Part shown: positions 1 to 11,909 of the stretch, one piece after another
Position numbering within the stretch: the stretch's first letter is position 1
Layout of the letters: each line of letters starts with the position of its first letter
Source: Pardosa pseudoannulata
Taxonomy: Eukaryota > Arthropoda > Arachnida > Araneae > Lycosidae
DNA length: 64,000 nucleotides
Direction of reading: 5' to 3'
Assembly (NCBI GenBank): GCA_032207245.1
Contig: CM063500.1
Span: forward strand, 19,477,734-19,541,733
Translations under genes and position numbers: made by a program
The notes under the pieces: generated by a model
Databases searched by the model: none
The model's input: the letters and a program-made list of their open reading frames with translations, nothing else
What the model was told of the DNA's origin: nothing

Positions 1-145
1 TCAGCTACGTCGAGATTATCGTTCAGTTCTTCTCCATTTTTTTTCCCCACAGTAATTAATGGAAATAAAGGAATGAAACTATTATTTCCACTACACCCTG
101 GAGGTAGATAGAATTTGTTATTAATAAAGGTGAAAAATTTTTATT

Positions 146-700
146 GCAACAAAAAATAATCTATGATTAAATTTAAAATTATCACATTTGTACCTAATCT
201 ATTATTTAAGCCAAATATAAAAGAAAATTATTGACGTAATATCTAAGTCCAGTGATAACATGTATGAAAATAATGCAGGCGATATTAAAATAAGAAATGA
301 TTACATGATATGGTTAAAGGAATGACGTCATAATGGTAAGAAAAAATGTTATTTTTACCTATTTATCATGTGTTAAATTTAATCGCCTGCTCTTAACTGG
401 GGAAAATAAGACTTGAATGGCATTTAACACTCGAAAAAGGAGAGAAAGGGGGAATTTCGAACGTTTTAAAGACAACAGTATTTTTCGCTGTGATAGGAAG
501 CGTATTTAAGATCGATATTTAAGATTTAATAGCGTATTTAAGGTTTAATCAGATCGATAGTTCAAGAAAAGATAAGTTTTACTTATTTGCTAACCCTAAC
601 TCCTCAAGAACCCAATATGGATGCCTTTATCCATTCCAGGTCCAACCGCTTCATAATTTGGAAGATAGACGGACAAATAACTTATATTTTAACTTATAGA
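146..700 (+). repeat. Interspersed repeat family R1, copy 1
   Basis: This stretch resembles the repeats near 6816-7632 and 41336-41986. Shared blocks include TGCAACAAAAAATAATC, a run ending in AAAGAAAATTATT, AATCGCCTGCTCTTAAC and CCATTCCAGGTCCAACCGC. The copy lacks the CCCATCA(C/T)ATGA(C/T)GGG head seen in the fuller copies. No convincing reading frame is present; the 83-residue frame at 587-838 is a by-product. The superfamily is unknown to me, but 5'-truncated copies elsewhere suggest retroposition. Confidence 0.6.
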
Positions 701-729
701 CCAATATTGTGTATGGATTTTCATGAGAT

Positions 730-1087
730 TGTGTATGGATTAAATGAGTTTAAGAAATGGAGTCATAATGTTAGAAAAAATGTTAATTTTACCTATTTAT
801 TATATAATAAATTGTTACATTTAATTGACTACTCTTAACTGGCGAAAATAGGACTTGAAATAATGGCATTAACTGCTCGAAAAGAGTGGAAAGGGTGAAT
901 TTCGAACATTTTAAAGATGACAGTATTTTTCGTTGTGATATGAAGCATATTTATACCAATTTTTATAAAAATCGGATTGATAGTATAGGAGAAGATAAAC
1001 TTTACTCGATTTGAATTTTGCCTCTATCTATTCCAGGTGCAACCGCTTCATAAATTTGCGGACAGATAACTTAGGCTATTATTATAG
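730..1087 (+). repeat. Interspersed repeat family R1, copy 2 (partial)
   Basis: A second, partial R1 copy lies directly behind the first. It starts around the block that reads ATGAG..TTAA..AATG in the other copies. It runs through CTCTTAACTGG, GAAAATAGGACTTGAAATAATGGCATTAA and TTCGAACATTTTAAAG to the family's 3' end ACTTAGGCTATTATTATAG. It lacks the first 250 or so bases of the family, as the copy inside exon 4 of the host gene does. Confidence 0.6.
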
Positions 1088-2160
1088 TACCGAGGTACTT
1101 TCTCACGGTGATTTGCACGTGCATGCATAGCCGTGGGAGGATTTTCCTTGAGAAATTTAGGACCCCAATTATTTATGTCAAGTTTAGGGACCCCTGCAGA
1201 GAAGATACTTCACGGAATGGCAGCATAACAGTCAAGCTCGCACAGAGCTGTAAGCGTGAGTTATGGGAGCAGGGGCTAAAAAGTAATGTCAGCTTGAACA
1301 AAAAGGGGCTACTTTAATGAGCCAACATGCACTCCCGAAGGGCAATTGATGTGGGAAAATTTCCCGAAGACAAGGGATTGGATAAGAAGAAAAAAGGGGC
1401 TTTGGGACCGAGGTAAGGGGTTTGGAAAAGTAGTGAGAGCGAAGAAGTGGGCAGTCGAGAGAAGTAGGACAAGGATTCACTAGCACCAGCTCGTCCCGTG
1501 CGCCCGGACCGACACCGCCCCGCTCACCATCACCAACTAGTCCCGTACGCCCGTTAGGAAAGCCCCTGTCTGCTCCCCTGTGACTTTAATGGAGGTAATT
1601 TATAAAATAATATTTACAGTCATTTGACTTAGGCTTCTGTTAATAATAATAATTCCTTATAAAGAGATGTGTGATAATTATAGTGTAAATAGAAGATATA
1701 AATGATTGATCATTATGATAACCAAGGATCTATTTGTAAATAAATGTATAGAATAAATGTCTGAATATATATAAAGTATTATATTCATTCTGTGTTTCCC
1801 CCTTGTAACGAACACTGGTGTATAGGTTGTATGTATATTACAACAATTATATAGTAGATTTGCAAAATAACAAACATCAGTCTCAAAAGAAATGACGAGT
1901 ATGCGACTAGTGCTAAATCAAAATAAACAGTACGCTTGCTGCGGTCTGTCATCCCTCGAAGAGTGAGAGTAGTGCAAGTTCAATTTTATGTAGTAAGCCG
2001 ACCACACACTTTATGTATGTTGCATACATTAAAGTAGGAATATGGTTATAGCTGTTCAAATTATAATACTCTCTATTATTTATACATTCTTCATTATTTA
2101 TATGTACACTACGCATACAATTACTGTTGATTTCAACAAAATCGCATATAAGAGATTAAA
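1088..2160. other. Unassigned, partly GC-rich stretch, probably old mobile DNA
   Basis: The part at about 1110-1580 is much richer in G and C than its surroundings. It contains two related blocks, CGTCCCGTGCGCCCG near 1491 and GTCCCGTACGCCCG near 1541. Its short frames (1108-1317 + and 1289-1486 -) have no recognisable domain. The rest is AT-rich. I see no gene; the sharp composition change suggests an inserted element that I cannot name. Confidence 0.35.
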
Positions 2161-2164
2161 AAAT

Positions 2165-2247
2165 TGCATGCAGGACTTTTCAATGGGCCGGATAAAGTAA
2201 GCAAAAGGGCCGGATCCGGCCCGCGAACCGGCTTTTGCCCACCTCTG
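2165..2247 (-). mobile_element. hAT-like element terminus (partial)
   Basis: Read on the minus strand the sequence begins CAGAGGTGGGCAAAAGCC and continues with a GGCCGG/CCGGCC-rich stretch. This is a common terminus of hAT-type miniature elements in animals. I found no matching opposite end in the window, so only one end is called. The classification rests on resemblance of the terminus alone. Confidence 0.4.
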
Positions 2248-2975
2248 GTGTATGTTGTTGGTGGGCTTCAAAAGTCAGTAAATTAAATTTATTCCATAAT
2301 TTTAAGCCATAAGTAAGCTTTCATTTACTTAAAAACACTTTGAAGCAATGTTAACATTTTAAATGTGTATATTATTCAAAAGATTGAAATACCAACCATA
2401 TCAGAGACACCAATTTACAAATTTTTCTCTTAGGAGAGGAAAAAAATCTTAACTACTTTTTTCCCTCTTGCAGTGGTTAACAAATCAGAGAAAATATATT
2501 TATCCAAAAGCATCTGGTATCTATTTGCACAAAGTTTTCGAAAATAAGTGTGAATGATCGAAATGCAGATACAATTTCTTCATTTTTAAAATCTTCTATT
2601 TGTAAAGTTCTTAAAATGGATCATTTCATTCTCAAATTCGAGTTAATTACATAGAATTTAATCTAATGTTGAGGGACCCATAGGCAGTTGTTTATTCCGC
2701 CTAATGGGTAATCCGGCACTGATCTTACTTAAAAATCACTTTAAAATAAAATTCATTCTTCTCATTTAACTTCGAGAGAAAAGATCAGTAATTTTTTCTT
2801 TGATATCTGAATGACTGTTTAGTAGTTTTTTATCAGATTAAATCTTTACAAGTGCGTTTAATACATCCTCATTTATACAACTTCTTAATTTTTTTATGTT
2901 GAAAAAAAGCATTCTGGTACTAATATAGATGTAAAGCAATAATATTTTTTATTACTGGTAATCTATAAAAATTTT
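2248..2975. other. AT-rich stretch without a recognised gene
   Basis: No open frame of useful length, no RNA gene and no repeat shared with the rest of the window was recognised here. Confidence 0.5.
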
Positions 2976-2977
2976 CA

Positions 2978-4950
2978 TTTCTTTAATTGTAGTGCATCAA
3001 TTTGCCGCTTCGATTGTGTAGTGGTCAGTATGTAGTGCTCCCACCCGATGCTTTACTTACTCCCATCTCACATTCATCCCCTATAGAAAGGTTTGTGAAT
3101 GAAAATTCCAAGATGAGATGAAAAATCTTATTTCTTTAATTGTAGTGCATCAATTTGCCGCTTCGATTATGTAGTGGTCAGTGTGTAATGCTCCCACCCG
3201 ATGCTTTACTTACTCCCATCTCACATTCATCCCCTATAGAAAGGTTTGTGAATGAAAATTCTAAGATGAGATGGAAAATCTTATTTCTTTAATTGTAGTG
3301 CATCAATTTGCCGCTTCGATTATGTAGTGGTCAGTGTGTAGTGCTCCCACCCGATGCTTTACTTACTTACTCCCATCTCACATTCATCCCCTATAGAAAG
3401 GTTTGTGAATGAAAATTCCAAGATGAGATGGAAAATCTTATTTCTTTAATTGTAGTGCATCAATTTGCCGCTTCGATTGTGTAGTGGTCAGTGTGTAGTG
3501 CTCCCACCCGATGCTTTACTTACTTACTCCCATCTCACATTCATCCCGTATAAAAAGGTTTGTGAATGAAAATTCCAAGATGAGATGGAAAATCTTATTT
3601 CTTTAATTGTAGTGCATCAATTTGCCGCTTCGATTATGTAGTGGTCAGTGTGTAGTGCTCCCACCCTATGCTTTACTTACTTACTCCCATCTCACATTCA
3701 TCCCCTATAGAAAGGTTTGAGAATGAAAATTCCAAGATGAGATGGAAAATCTTATTTCTTTAATTGTAGTACAGCAATTTGCCCCCTCGATTGTATAGTT
3801 GTTGGTGTGTAGTGCTTCAAACCGATGGGCTTACTTACTTACTCCCATCCCACATCTATCCCCTATAGAAAGGTTTGTGAATGAAAATTCCAAGGTGAGA
3901 TGGTAAATCGTATTTCTTAAATTGTAGTGCATCAATTTGCCGCTTCGATTGTGTAGTGGTCAGTGTGTAGTGCTCCCACCCGATGCTTTACTTACTTACT
4001 CCCATCTCACATTCATCCCCTATAGAAAGGTTTGTGAATGAAAATTCCAAGATGAGATGGAAAATCTTATTTCTTTAATTGTAGTACAGCAATTTGCCCC
4101 CTCGATTGTATAGTTGTTGGTGTGTAGTGCTTCAAACCGATGGGCTTACTTACTTACTCCCATCCCACATCTATCCCCTATAAAAGAGTTTTTGGAGGAA
4201 AATTCCAAGGTGGGATAATAAATCGTATTTCTTAAATTGTAGTGCATCAATTTGCCGCTTCGATTGTGTAGTGGTCAGTGTGTAGTGCTCCCACCCGATG
4301 CTTTACTTACTTACTCCCATCTCACATTCATCCCCTATAGAAAGGTTTGTGAAAATTCCAAGGATTAAAATCTTATTTCTTTAATTGTAGTGCATCAATT
4401 TGCCGCTTCGATTGTGTAGTATCAGTGTGTAGTGCTCCCAAACCCTTGCTTTACTTACTTACTCCCATCTCACATTCATCCCCTATAGAAAGGTTTGTGA
4501 ATGAAAATTCCAAGATGAGATGGAAAATCTTATTTCTTTAATTGTAGTACAGCAATTTGCCCCCTCGATTGTATAGTTGTTGGTGTGTAGTGCTTCAAAC
4601 CGATGGGCTTATTTACTTACTCCCATAATATTATAAAAGAGTTTTTGGAGGAAAATTCCAAGGTGGGATAATAAATCGTATTTCTTAAATTGTAGTGCAT
4701 CAATTTGCCGCCTCGATTGTGTATACAGTGTGTAGTCCCAAAGCTTTTACTTACTATCTCACATTCATTATAGAAATGTGAATGAAAATTAAATGAGAAA
4801 ATCTTATTTCTTTAATTGTAGTACAGCATTGCTAAATAGTTGTTTTGTAGTGCTTCAAAATTACTTAATAATACATCTATTATAAAAGATTTTTGGAGGA
4901 TTAATTAATAAATCGTATTTTAAATATGCATCAATTTTATGTATAGTAGT
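2978..4950 (+). repeat. Satellite-like tandem array of about 155-bp units, two unit types
   Basis: About 13-14 units begin near 2978, 3131, 3284, 3441, 3598, 3754, 3912, 4070, 4228, 4376, 4532, 4681, 4807 and about 4917, so the period is roughly 153-158 bp. Each opens with TTTCTT(T/A)AATTGTAGT. Type A units carry GCATCAATTTGCCGCTTCG; type B units carry ACAGCAATTTGCCCCCTCG. The order is about A5-B-A-B-A-A-B-A-B. The right-hand units lose blocks progressively. Most units contain an inverted pair, CCATCTCA and TGAGATGG, flanking about 45 bases. A TTAC micro-repeat varies in number. No coding frame is present. Confidence 0.9.
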
Positions 4951-4959
4951 TATGTAAAT

Positions 4960-6420
4960 ATCAGTAAAAAAGTAGTAAAATATAAAAATGAGTTTTTTAT
5001 ATATTTTTTTTTAATTATTTATCTATTTTACTATATAAGTCTTGTTCAATCCAAATTTACTTCTGTTTAGTACATCTGTATAGAAGTGGCCAAATATTAA
5101 AATTCTCTTAATTTTGAACACTAGTGCGTAAGGAATATTTTGTAAAAGAGAATGCATTAAATTCTTAATAACACCGACTTAACACAATATTGTAGTTCTT
5201 TTACATTAAAAAAATACATGAGCTATAAATTATCCTATTTTACGGTCAAACACTTACTAAATTACACTTAAATTATTTTAGTGTCAAGAAATTAATTTTT
5301 TTTGTGCTAATAAATGTCTTAAACAGCAGCCTCTCAAAAATATACAAAGCAACAAGAACGTAGCGCCATCTATGAATAGCCTTAGAAAAGAAATTACAAA
5401 ACAGTCCTTGTGAAATAATAATTTTCACAAAAAACAGCCTTTTTAAAAGAAAAATTATATAAAAAAATACTTATAAATAAACTGGAATCAATTACAAAAC
5501 ACTTTTTTCTTGGAAACTTCTGAATGCTATTACTAAATCCTTGTTCAGAATTAATTCTGTATTCGTTGTGATGTAACATCACTGTTTTTTATTATTTATG
5601 CTATTTTATTTTATATAATTTTAAAGTCATTAAATTTTGGAGGTAATATTAAATTTTAAATAATGTTATGGTAAATTTTATGTAGATCAATTTAAAAGCA
5701 GTAAAATGTAAAAACTAAGTCATTTTTTATTTATTTTGTATTTTTAATTATTTATTTATTTTGCATATAAGTCTTGTGTTCATACTGAATTTCATTTTCT
5801 TATGTCTAGTACATCTGGAGATAAGTGGCCAAATCTGAAAACTGTCTTAATTTTGAACATTAGGTCTTAAGGAATTTTATTCACTAGAGAAAGTATTAAA
5901 TTCTGCGAATAATATCTAATACCGTCTTAATTAATATTGTAGTTTTTTGACATTTAAATGTACATGTACTAAAAATTATCTTATTTTTAGGCCAAGCATT
6001 TACACAGATGAAGCATTTTAGATTCAAGAAAGTAAAAATTTATTTTCTGATGGTAATAAATTTCGTTAACAGCATCCTCTCAAAAACTTTAAAAAAAAAA
6101 AAAAAAATCGAGAATTGTAGCGCCATCTAAGAATAACTTTAGAAACGAAATTTTAATATATTTTTTAAAATGGTAATTTTCACAAAAAACAGTCTTTTTT
6201 TCATAAAAACGATAAAAAGAAGTAAAAAACCTTATGAATAAATTAGAATTAATTGCAACACACTTAATCCATCTTAATTCGGAATTAATTCTGCCTTCGA
6301 GCAGTAACATTCAATAATGAATGGGATGGAACACCATTGTTTTTCAATTTTTATAACGTTAAATTTTATATTTTTAAGGCCATTAATATAGAGAACTAAG
6401 ATTAAATTTGAAATAATTTG
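4960..6420 (+). repeat. Diverged tandem dimer, unit about 700 bp
   Basis: Sequence at about 4960-5690 recurs in diverged form at about 5690-6420. Matching blocks include AGTAAAAT(A/G)TAAAAA, TATAAGTCTTGT, AGTACATCTG, AAGTGGCCAAAT, CTTAATTTTGAACA, CAGC(A/C)(G/T)CCTCTCAAAAA and TAGCGCCATCTA. The minus-strand frames at 5394-5582 and 6089-6310 are equivalent positions in the two halves, and share (V)FCENY(Y/H)F(T/K) by common descent rather than obvious coding constraint. I cannot assign a family. Confidence 0.65.
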
Positions 6421-6815
6421 ATGGTATATTTTATACTATGAAAAAAATATATGTATATGAAGAAGTATGTATATGAAAAATCTAATAGTCATATTTTATT
6501 TAATTTATTTTACTAAATAAAAAATTACTAAAGAAATGTATTTATATAACTTTAAACTTGTATCCTCGACGTTAAGCTCTTTATTTTAACAAAATAAATG
6601 AATTTTTATCCAGTATAAACATTAGTTGGAATGCATAATTTCGACCAAATGCGAATAATTCCTAGTAATCCTTTTATTTTGATTATGAAACATCAATAGC
6701 ACAAGAATTACAGCAGCATACATCAGGACAGTAACTAGATCCATTAAAACCCGTGGAAAAAAAAAACTGGCTTGCGACTCCTATCCCTACATGTATATGA
6801 AAACTATATAAACAC

Positions 6816-7632
6816 TAGGATATAGCCCATCACATGACGGGATCAGTAAAATTTTTAATTTTCAAAAATTGTAAAGTACTTTATGAGGCAGGTAAAAAAA
6901 ATGGTTTGTTTTTTGGCTGAGAATTATCTTGCAACAAAAAATAATCGATGACCAATTTAAAATGATCACACATGTACCTAATCTATTATTGAACCCAAAT
7001 AGAAAAGAAAATTATAAGGCGATTTCACGTAGTAGGGCAAATTCTCAAATTATGACAATTCTGGCTTTTGTTTCAAACGGAAGGGCAGTTTATTGTTTGT
7101 CTATTGGCTGTTAAACACGTGAAAATGAATGGGAAGGGCAATATAGTAGGTTGTGACGTTGCGACAAATTGCCTTATTTGCGTAATATCTAAGTTCAATG
7201 ATAAAAAGTATGAAAATAAGGCATAATTTAAATAATTTAAAATAACAAATGATTTCAATGAGATGGTTAAAGGAATGACGTCATAATGCTAGAAAAATGT
7301 TATTTTTACCTATTTATTATGGGATAAATTGATGAATTTAATCGCCTGCTCTTAACCGGGGAAAATAGGAGTTGAAATAATGGCATTAAAGGCTGGAAAA
7401 GAGGGGAAGGGGTGGATTTCGAACGTTTTAAAGAAGGCAGTATTTTTTGCTGTGATAGGAAGCCTATTTACACCAATTTATTTTAGAATCAGAGAGATAG
7501 TTTAAGAGAAGATAAACATTACTGTCTTTGAATTTTGCTAACTATGGATGCCTCTATCCATTCCAGGTCCAACCGCTTCATAAAATCGAGGACAGACATG
7601 CAGATAACTTAGGCTATTATTATATAGAGGAT
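6816..7632 (+). repeat. Interspersed repeat family R1, near full-length copy
   Basis: The copy starts with TATAGCCCATCACATGACGGG and ends with ACTTAGGCTATTATTATATAG. It is the longest R1 copy in the window, about 815 bp. The head holds an imperfect palindrome (CCCATCACATGACGGG here, perfect CCCATCATATGATGGG in the copy near 41344). Short frames at 6929-7114 (+) and 7073-7258 (-) have no recognised domain. Confidence 0.65.
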
Positions 7633-8047
7633 GTTTTCTCTCTATACCATGCATTCAAATTGAACTCATAATTATGAGTTATAACTTACAAAATTAAAAA
7701 CTAACTTAATACTTAAGCCTTGTATAAAAAGGAAAGAAATTTGTAACATTATTTTCCAAGATTTAGCATCTACAAATAAATCGATGATTTCATCTTAGTT
7801 CAGGGTGTTTACGGTTGCTTTTTCATTGTAAAATATCTATTCCCTGGCCGGTTCTGTCCCAAGAGAATCATAGATATGATTCGAACAGTTTCAGCGTTCT
7901 GAAAAAAGCACTCTAAGCTGTCATTATAGGCAAGCATAAAGAAGTTGTCAATGACCGTGACTTAACAAGAAAAAAAAAATTCGTAGGGGTGGGCATCGAT
8001 AATTCCAGACAAAAATGTTACATCTTGAAAAAATTAAAGCTTGCTTA

Positions 8048-8610
8048 TACAGGGAGTTTAAAAAATGACCGGTATATTTGAAACATCAATAAAAAAAAAA
8101 CGGACAGTGATAGAAATACACAGTTTATTCCAATAGGTTTGGGACAATAGTAAATTTTCAGGCTGACAAACTCTCAAAATTAGTTACAATGCTTCACAAC
8201 AGATGACGCTGCAGTTTAGAAAATCTCAACTAGAATATTTTCCAGATATCCACCATGCGCAGCAATAATATGTCTTATTCTCAGAACGAAATTGTCAGAA
8301 ACCCATGTAAACATCTCAGGCGCGATGGCTTCACATGCAGAACAGATGTACTGTTCCAGTTATTTAATTGTTTCAGAATAGCGGCGGTACACCTGGTCTT
8401 TTAAGAGTCCTCTCAGAATAATATCGTAGTTCAGATTTTTTCAGACTGCAGCGCCATCTCTTGTGGAATATTGTAACTAATTTTGAAAGTTTATCTCCCT
8501 GAAAATTTACTATTGTACCAAGCATATTGCAATAAACTATGTATTTCGATCACTGTCCGTTTAGTTTTTATTGATTTTTCATATACCGGTCATTTTTGAA
8601 ACACCCTGTA
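8048..8610. mobile_element. Fold-back (long terminal inverted repeat) DNA transposon, TA-flanked
   Basis: The element runs 8050-8608, begins CAGGGAGTTT and ends AAACACCCTG, and is flanked by TA on both sides. The outer ~165 bases at each end are inverted copies: ATGACCGGTATAT near 8066 pairs with ATATACCGGTCAT near 8581, and AACGGACAGTGAT with ATCACTGTCCGTT. Blocks around CAAAATTAGTTACAAT pair with ATTGTAACTAATTTTG. The centre has no transposase frame, so it is non-autonomous. TA flanks suggest a Tc1/mariner-type element; this is inference. Confidence 0.75.
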
Positions 8611-8689
8611 AGTGACCAGAATTGTATTTTAAGTAAATATATTTACTTACTTATATATGCATTACAGTGCATTTAGTTTGGAGCTCTAC

Positions 8690-8850
8690 GGCATACTATT
8701 TTGTTACAAGAAGGCTAATGAGACAAGGAACTACTGTTTAAAGCAGATTCAGAACGGCTACGGGGAACTATGCCATGGTTGGGATTCGAAACAGCTGACT
8801 CCGGTATTAAAGAGCAGCGTCCTATCATTTGACCATTGTCAGTACAATGC
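8690..8850 (-). repeat. tRNA-derived SINE
   Basis: On the minus strand the sequence has a box A-like TGGTCAAATGATAGGAC, then about 35 bases later a box B-like GTTTCGAATCCC, followed by a non-tRNA body. This spacing is the internal polymerase III promoter layout of a tRNA-derived SINE. The arms do not fold as a clean tRNA, so it is not called a functional tRNA gene. The 68-residue + frame at 8657-8863 is a shadow. Confidence 0.5.
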
Positions 8851-9429
8851 ATTTAGATTGTGAACTATAAAATATTTTACTGTGGTAAAAAAAATATATT
8901 TTGCAGTTTAATCCTTCTCGACTGTCCCATAAATGTTTCTCTAACATTTTCAACGTCTGTTGAATGCTTATGTATTGATATCAAAGTTAGCCCTCGGTAA
9001 ACTTTTCTTGCCCCATGTGGTTTCGGAGATATGACTTTAAAAATGAGAAAAATGAGTGAAATGAAAATCTGCTACAATACCTGTAGTCACAGGAAGAATT
9101 ACTAAGATACTCATTAAAATATAAGTATTTGGGAAGAGGTTCCACTCAACATTGGCATCAACACCATTTTATTGTCTTAGGTCTTAAGGTGATTTTTGAC
9201 CATTTCAACAACTACAATTCAATGAAGTTAATATATATAAATTATTTTGCTTTAAAAAATCATTTATATAAAATTCAAATCCGGTTACTCAAAACTATTT
9301 TTTCATGAGAATATTTTGGAATTAAATTGTTTAGTTCTCTCAGTAAAAATCAAATAATCTGCCTTTAAAATAACAAAATATGCACCCTAAAATTAAAATT
9401 TTAAACTACTTTTGGAACGGTAACTAAAG

Positions 9430-9800
9430 ATAATACTCTAGTCACGGTACCCTTGGCAATGGTCAGCGAAGTGAATTTACTCCGAGCAAGCGAAGTTTTC
9501 CTTTTACAGTATGGCAACAACCCTTTCCAGTGGAACTCAGACATAGACGGATCCCTGACGCAGACGAGGACGGTCGTTAAGTGCAGACGGTACTTCTCGC
9601 TCTTCCACTATTTGATCGCCAAGACGGGCGCTGATGTTATGCCAGACGGGCACTGATGTCCAGTTTTATTTTAATTGTCCCTAGACACGACCATATAATT
9701 TGTAAATAATTTGTAAATAGTTTAATTAAATAAGCTGGTTTTAGTTAAGCTTTTGTGCATCTTTTCCACCGTGGGGATAAATCTCCCACAATATTTATAG
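9430..9800 (+). other. Unassigned block with raised GC, probably element-derived
   Basis: A 67-residue frame (9453-9656) ends in MPDGH and is followed by an AT-rich tail and a CCACCGTGGGGATAAATCTCCCAC palindromic stretch near 9769-9792. Composition differs from the flanks. No domain is recognised; it could be the end of a retroelement, but I cannot show LTRs. Confidence 0.3.
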
Positions 9801-11525
9801 AACTTTGATAATGTATTCAAATGTGAAATTGAAAGTAAGTAATCCTTTGTTTTTGAAATTCAAGGTCAAGGTAATTGGGTTTTACGCAGTACCTATCGAA
9901 GTGGAGTCTTCAATTTAACCCCCCAACGTAAGAAAAAGATCAAATATAAATGTAGAACATCAATACAAAAAGTAACCAAACAAGAATTTAATGCACTCCG
10001 GCTTCAGAAGAAGCAAAGGAGGTGAGTAAGTTCCCATAAAAAAATTATGAGTAACCAACGCGTTGTCTAATTAAAAAGGTTAATTAAATTGAACTCTTGA
10101 CTATGACCAATGGTGTAAATATTGCAAACAAACATAGCAAAAATTGAGATATGAACCTCAGAAAATGCAAAGGCAATAAACAAAAAATTAATACAATTAA
10201 AAATATAACACGGAGAATAAAACAACTTAGTAAGTAACAAAAATTAAGCAAAAGTGACAGCACTAACAGAAAGATAGTTTTGTGTAATTTTATGAAATTT
10301 AAAAATTTTTTATTTGGTTTTTATAATTTTTATAAAGGACAAGAGACTAAAATAACCCGTAAATGACAAAAATGGCGAGAGCAATGTAGCAGAATGGTAC
10401 GAAATCCCCCCAAAATGAAAATAAACATAAACGAACATTTAAGAAAAAACAGAAAATAAATTAAAGTGCCAAAAAAAAAAAAAGAAATGGAATAATTTAA
10501 AGATGGCACAGAAAAACAGTACTTTACTCGCCTCTCCTTCTCTTTGAGGGAGACAAAGACATTCAATGACCTTATTGAGAATGGGGGTTTCCGTGTAGCT
10601 AGAGCATCCTCTATTTTCTAAGATGAATATCCATTGGGTTACAGAAGGTTAGGTGAAATAAAATAGATGACTCGTAACAATAACAATTATAATTTATTAA
10701 TAAGGAATTGACCGTGTCGCTGGGGATAGCGAGAGAGGGAAGTCCAAACGGGAGGAAAAGTGAATACCTGGCGGTTGCTCATCTTGGCGGGAAAGTGAAG
10801 AGAAGCGCATGATATAACATCAGTTGCGCCTTCTTCAGACTGACTGGAGAAATTCCCTCTCTTAGATGATTTACCTCGCTACAACCTTACTACGAACAAT
10901 ATTTTCTTTTGTTAAATTTGCTAATAAAATAGAAAAATATTATATCACAAATACTAAATTAGAATAATAAGATATCACAATAGGGAGCATATGTAATCGA
11001 AAGCCAAACGAAAATTTCAAAAGATTTTTTTAAAAGCTAAAATATTTTTTAAAATTTGTACAGTATCAAGTCATGGAGAGTAAACATGCCAACAAATTCT
11101 GATTTCTGTTTTCGAGTATTAAAACAAAGTTTAATTTTTAAAATAATATTCACTGATAAATTTTAATGCTGAAATAATAGAATATTTAGTTGTTTAAAGC
11201 ATTTACACAGCGTACCATGTGATTTTATTAATTTTTATTATCCGAGAACTTTATTCCTAAATACCAGAAGCGTCTAAAAAGGGAACGAACTTGTGAATCT
11301 CAAGCTGTCCGCTTCTGAGGAGTTTTACTGTAGATTGAAAAAACCTATATTCTAAAAGTGCTCAATTTGCAAGTCATTCAATTCTTATATGTGTCTGTGT
11401 GTGTTTGAATGACATATTATCTTACATTAAGAAGAGTTTCAACCTTTCAACTTTCAAAAAATCGAAAAAATATTATTTTTCAACAACTTGAACTTTTCTG
11501 AATCTAATGCTTTAAACATGAAAAT
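9801..11525. other. No gene recognised; includes a GC-richer block at about 10700-10890
   Basis: Most of this span is AT-rich and featureless. The block near 10700-10890 carries AAGTGAATACCTGGCGG, then CTTGGCGGGAAAGTGAAG, and ends CTCGCTACAACC. Its composition is like an LTR read on the minus strand, but no paired LTR or target duplication was found. The minus-strand frame at 10330-10566 is low complexity. Confidence 0.35.
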
Positions 11526-11530
11526 ATTCC

Positions 11531-11846
11531 TGTTGCGAACACCGCTCGAGCGGAAATAACGAACTATGTTGAAGCCACTATCGAAATTCCAATGTTTTCA
11601 GTTTGTATTCAGTTTTGTAGCAACGCTGTAAAATATTATTCTTTTCAGTATTCTGAGTTTTTTGGTTCGCTTCGGCGAATGTTGCTAGCTTTTAGAAAGT
11701 GAATAAATGTGTTATTATAGTTTTAAAATATCCCTGTGAGATTATTTTGACTTCCTATTTACTTTTTTGACAGCAGTTAAGCATCGGATAGATGCACCAG
11801 AGCCCAATTAATATTTAGTTTTATAAATGTGTTACGAGATACAACA
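11531..11846 (+). repeat. BEL/Pao 5' LTR
   Basis: A 316-bp repeat with TG...CA ends, matching 16262-16577 at the same length. Differences seen by eye: two near the start (CCGCTCGAG against CCCCTCGCG), two near AAAAT/AAGTT, one in the T/G run and one at GCAGTT/GCCGTT. It should carry the promoter and polyadenylation signals; GTGAATAAATG near 11699 is a candidate polyadenylation signal. Confidence 0.93.
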
Positions 11847-11855
11847 TATTTAATT

Positions 11856-11873
11856 TGGCGCCCAACGTGGGGC
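11856..11873 (+). promoter_or_regulatory. Primer binding site, tRNA-Lys (CUU type)
   Basis: TGGCGCCCAACGTGGGGC lies 9 bases after the 5' LTR. It is complementary to the conserved 3' end (CCA tail, acceptor strand and T-arm) of animal tRNA-Lys(CUU), which would prime minus-strand synthesis. The tRNA assignment is from knowledge of tRNA sequences, not a search. Confidence 0.8.
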
Positions 11874-11909
11874 AACAGTTAGCGGTTGATTTTTAGGAAG
11901 AATTTGAAA

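Noticed and set aside
1108..1486. Overlapping frames on both strands in a GC-rich block
   Set aside because: Neither has a domain or codon pattern; overlap on opposite strands suggests composition only.
2978..4950. CRISPR-like array
   Set aside because: Units are about 155 bp of continuous repeat with no short-repeat/unique-spacer pattern, in eukaryotic sequence.
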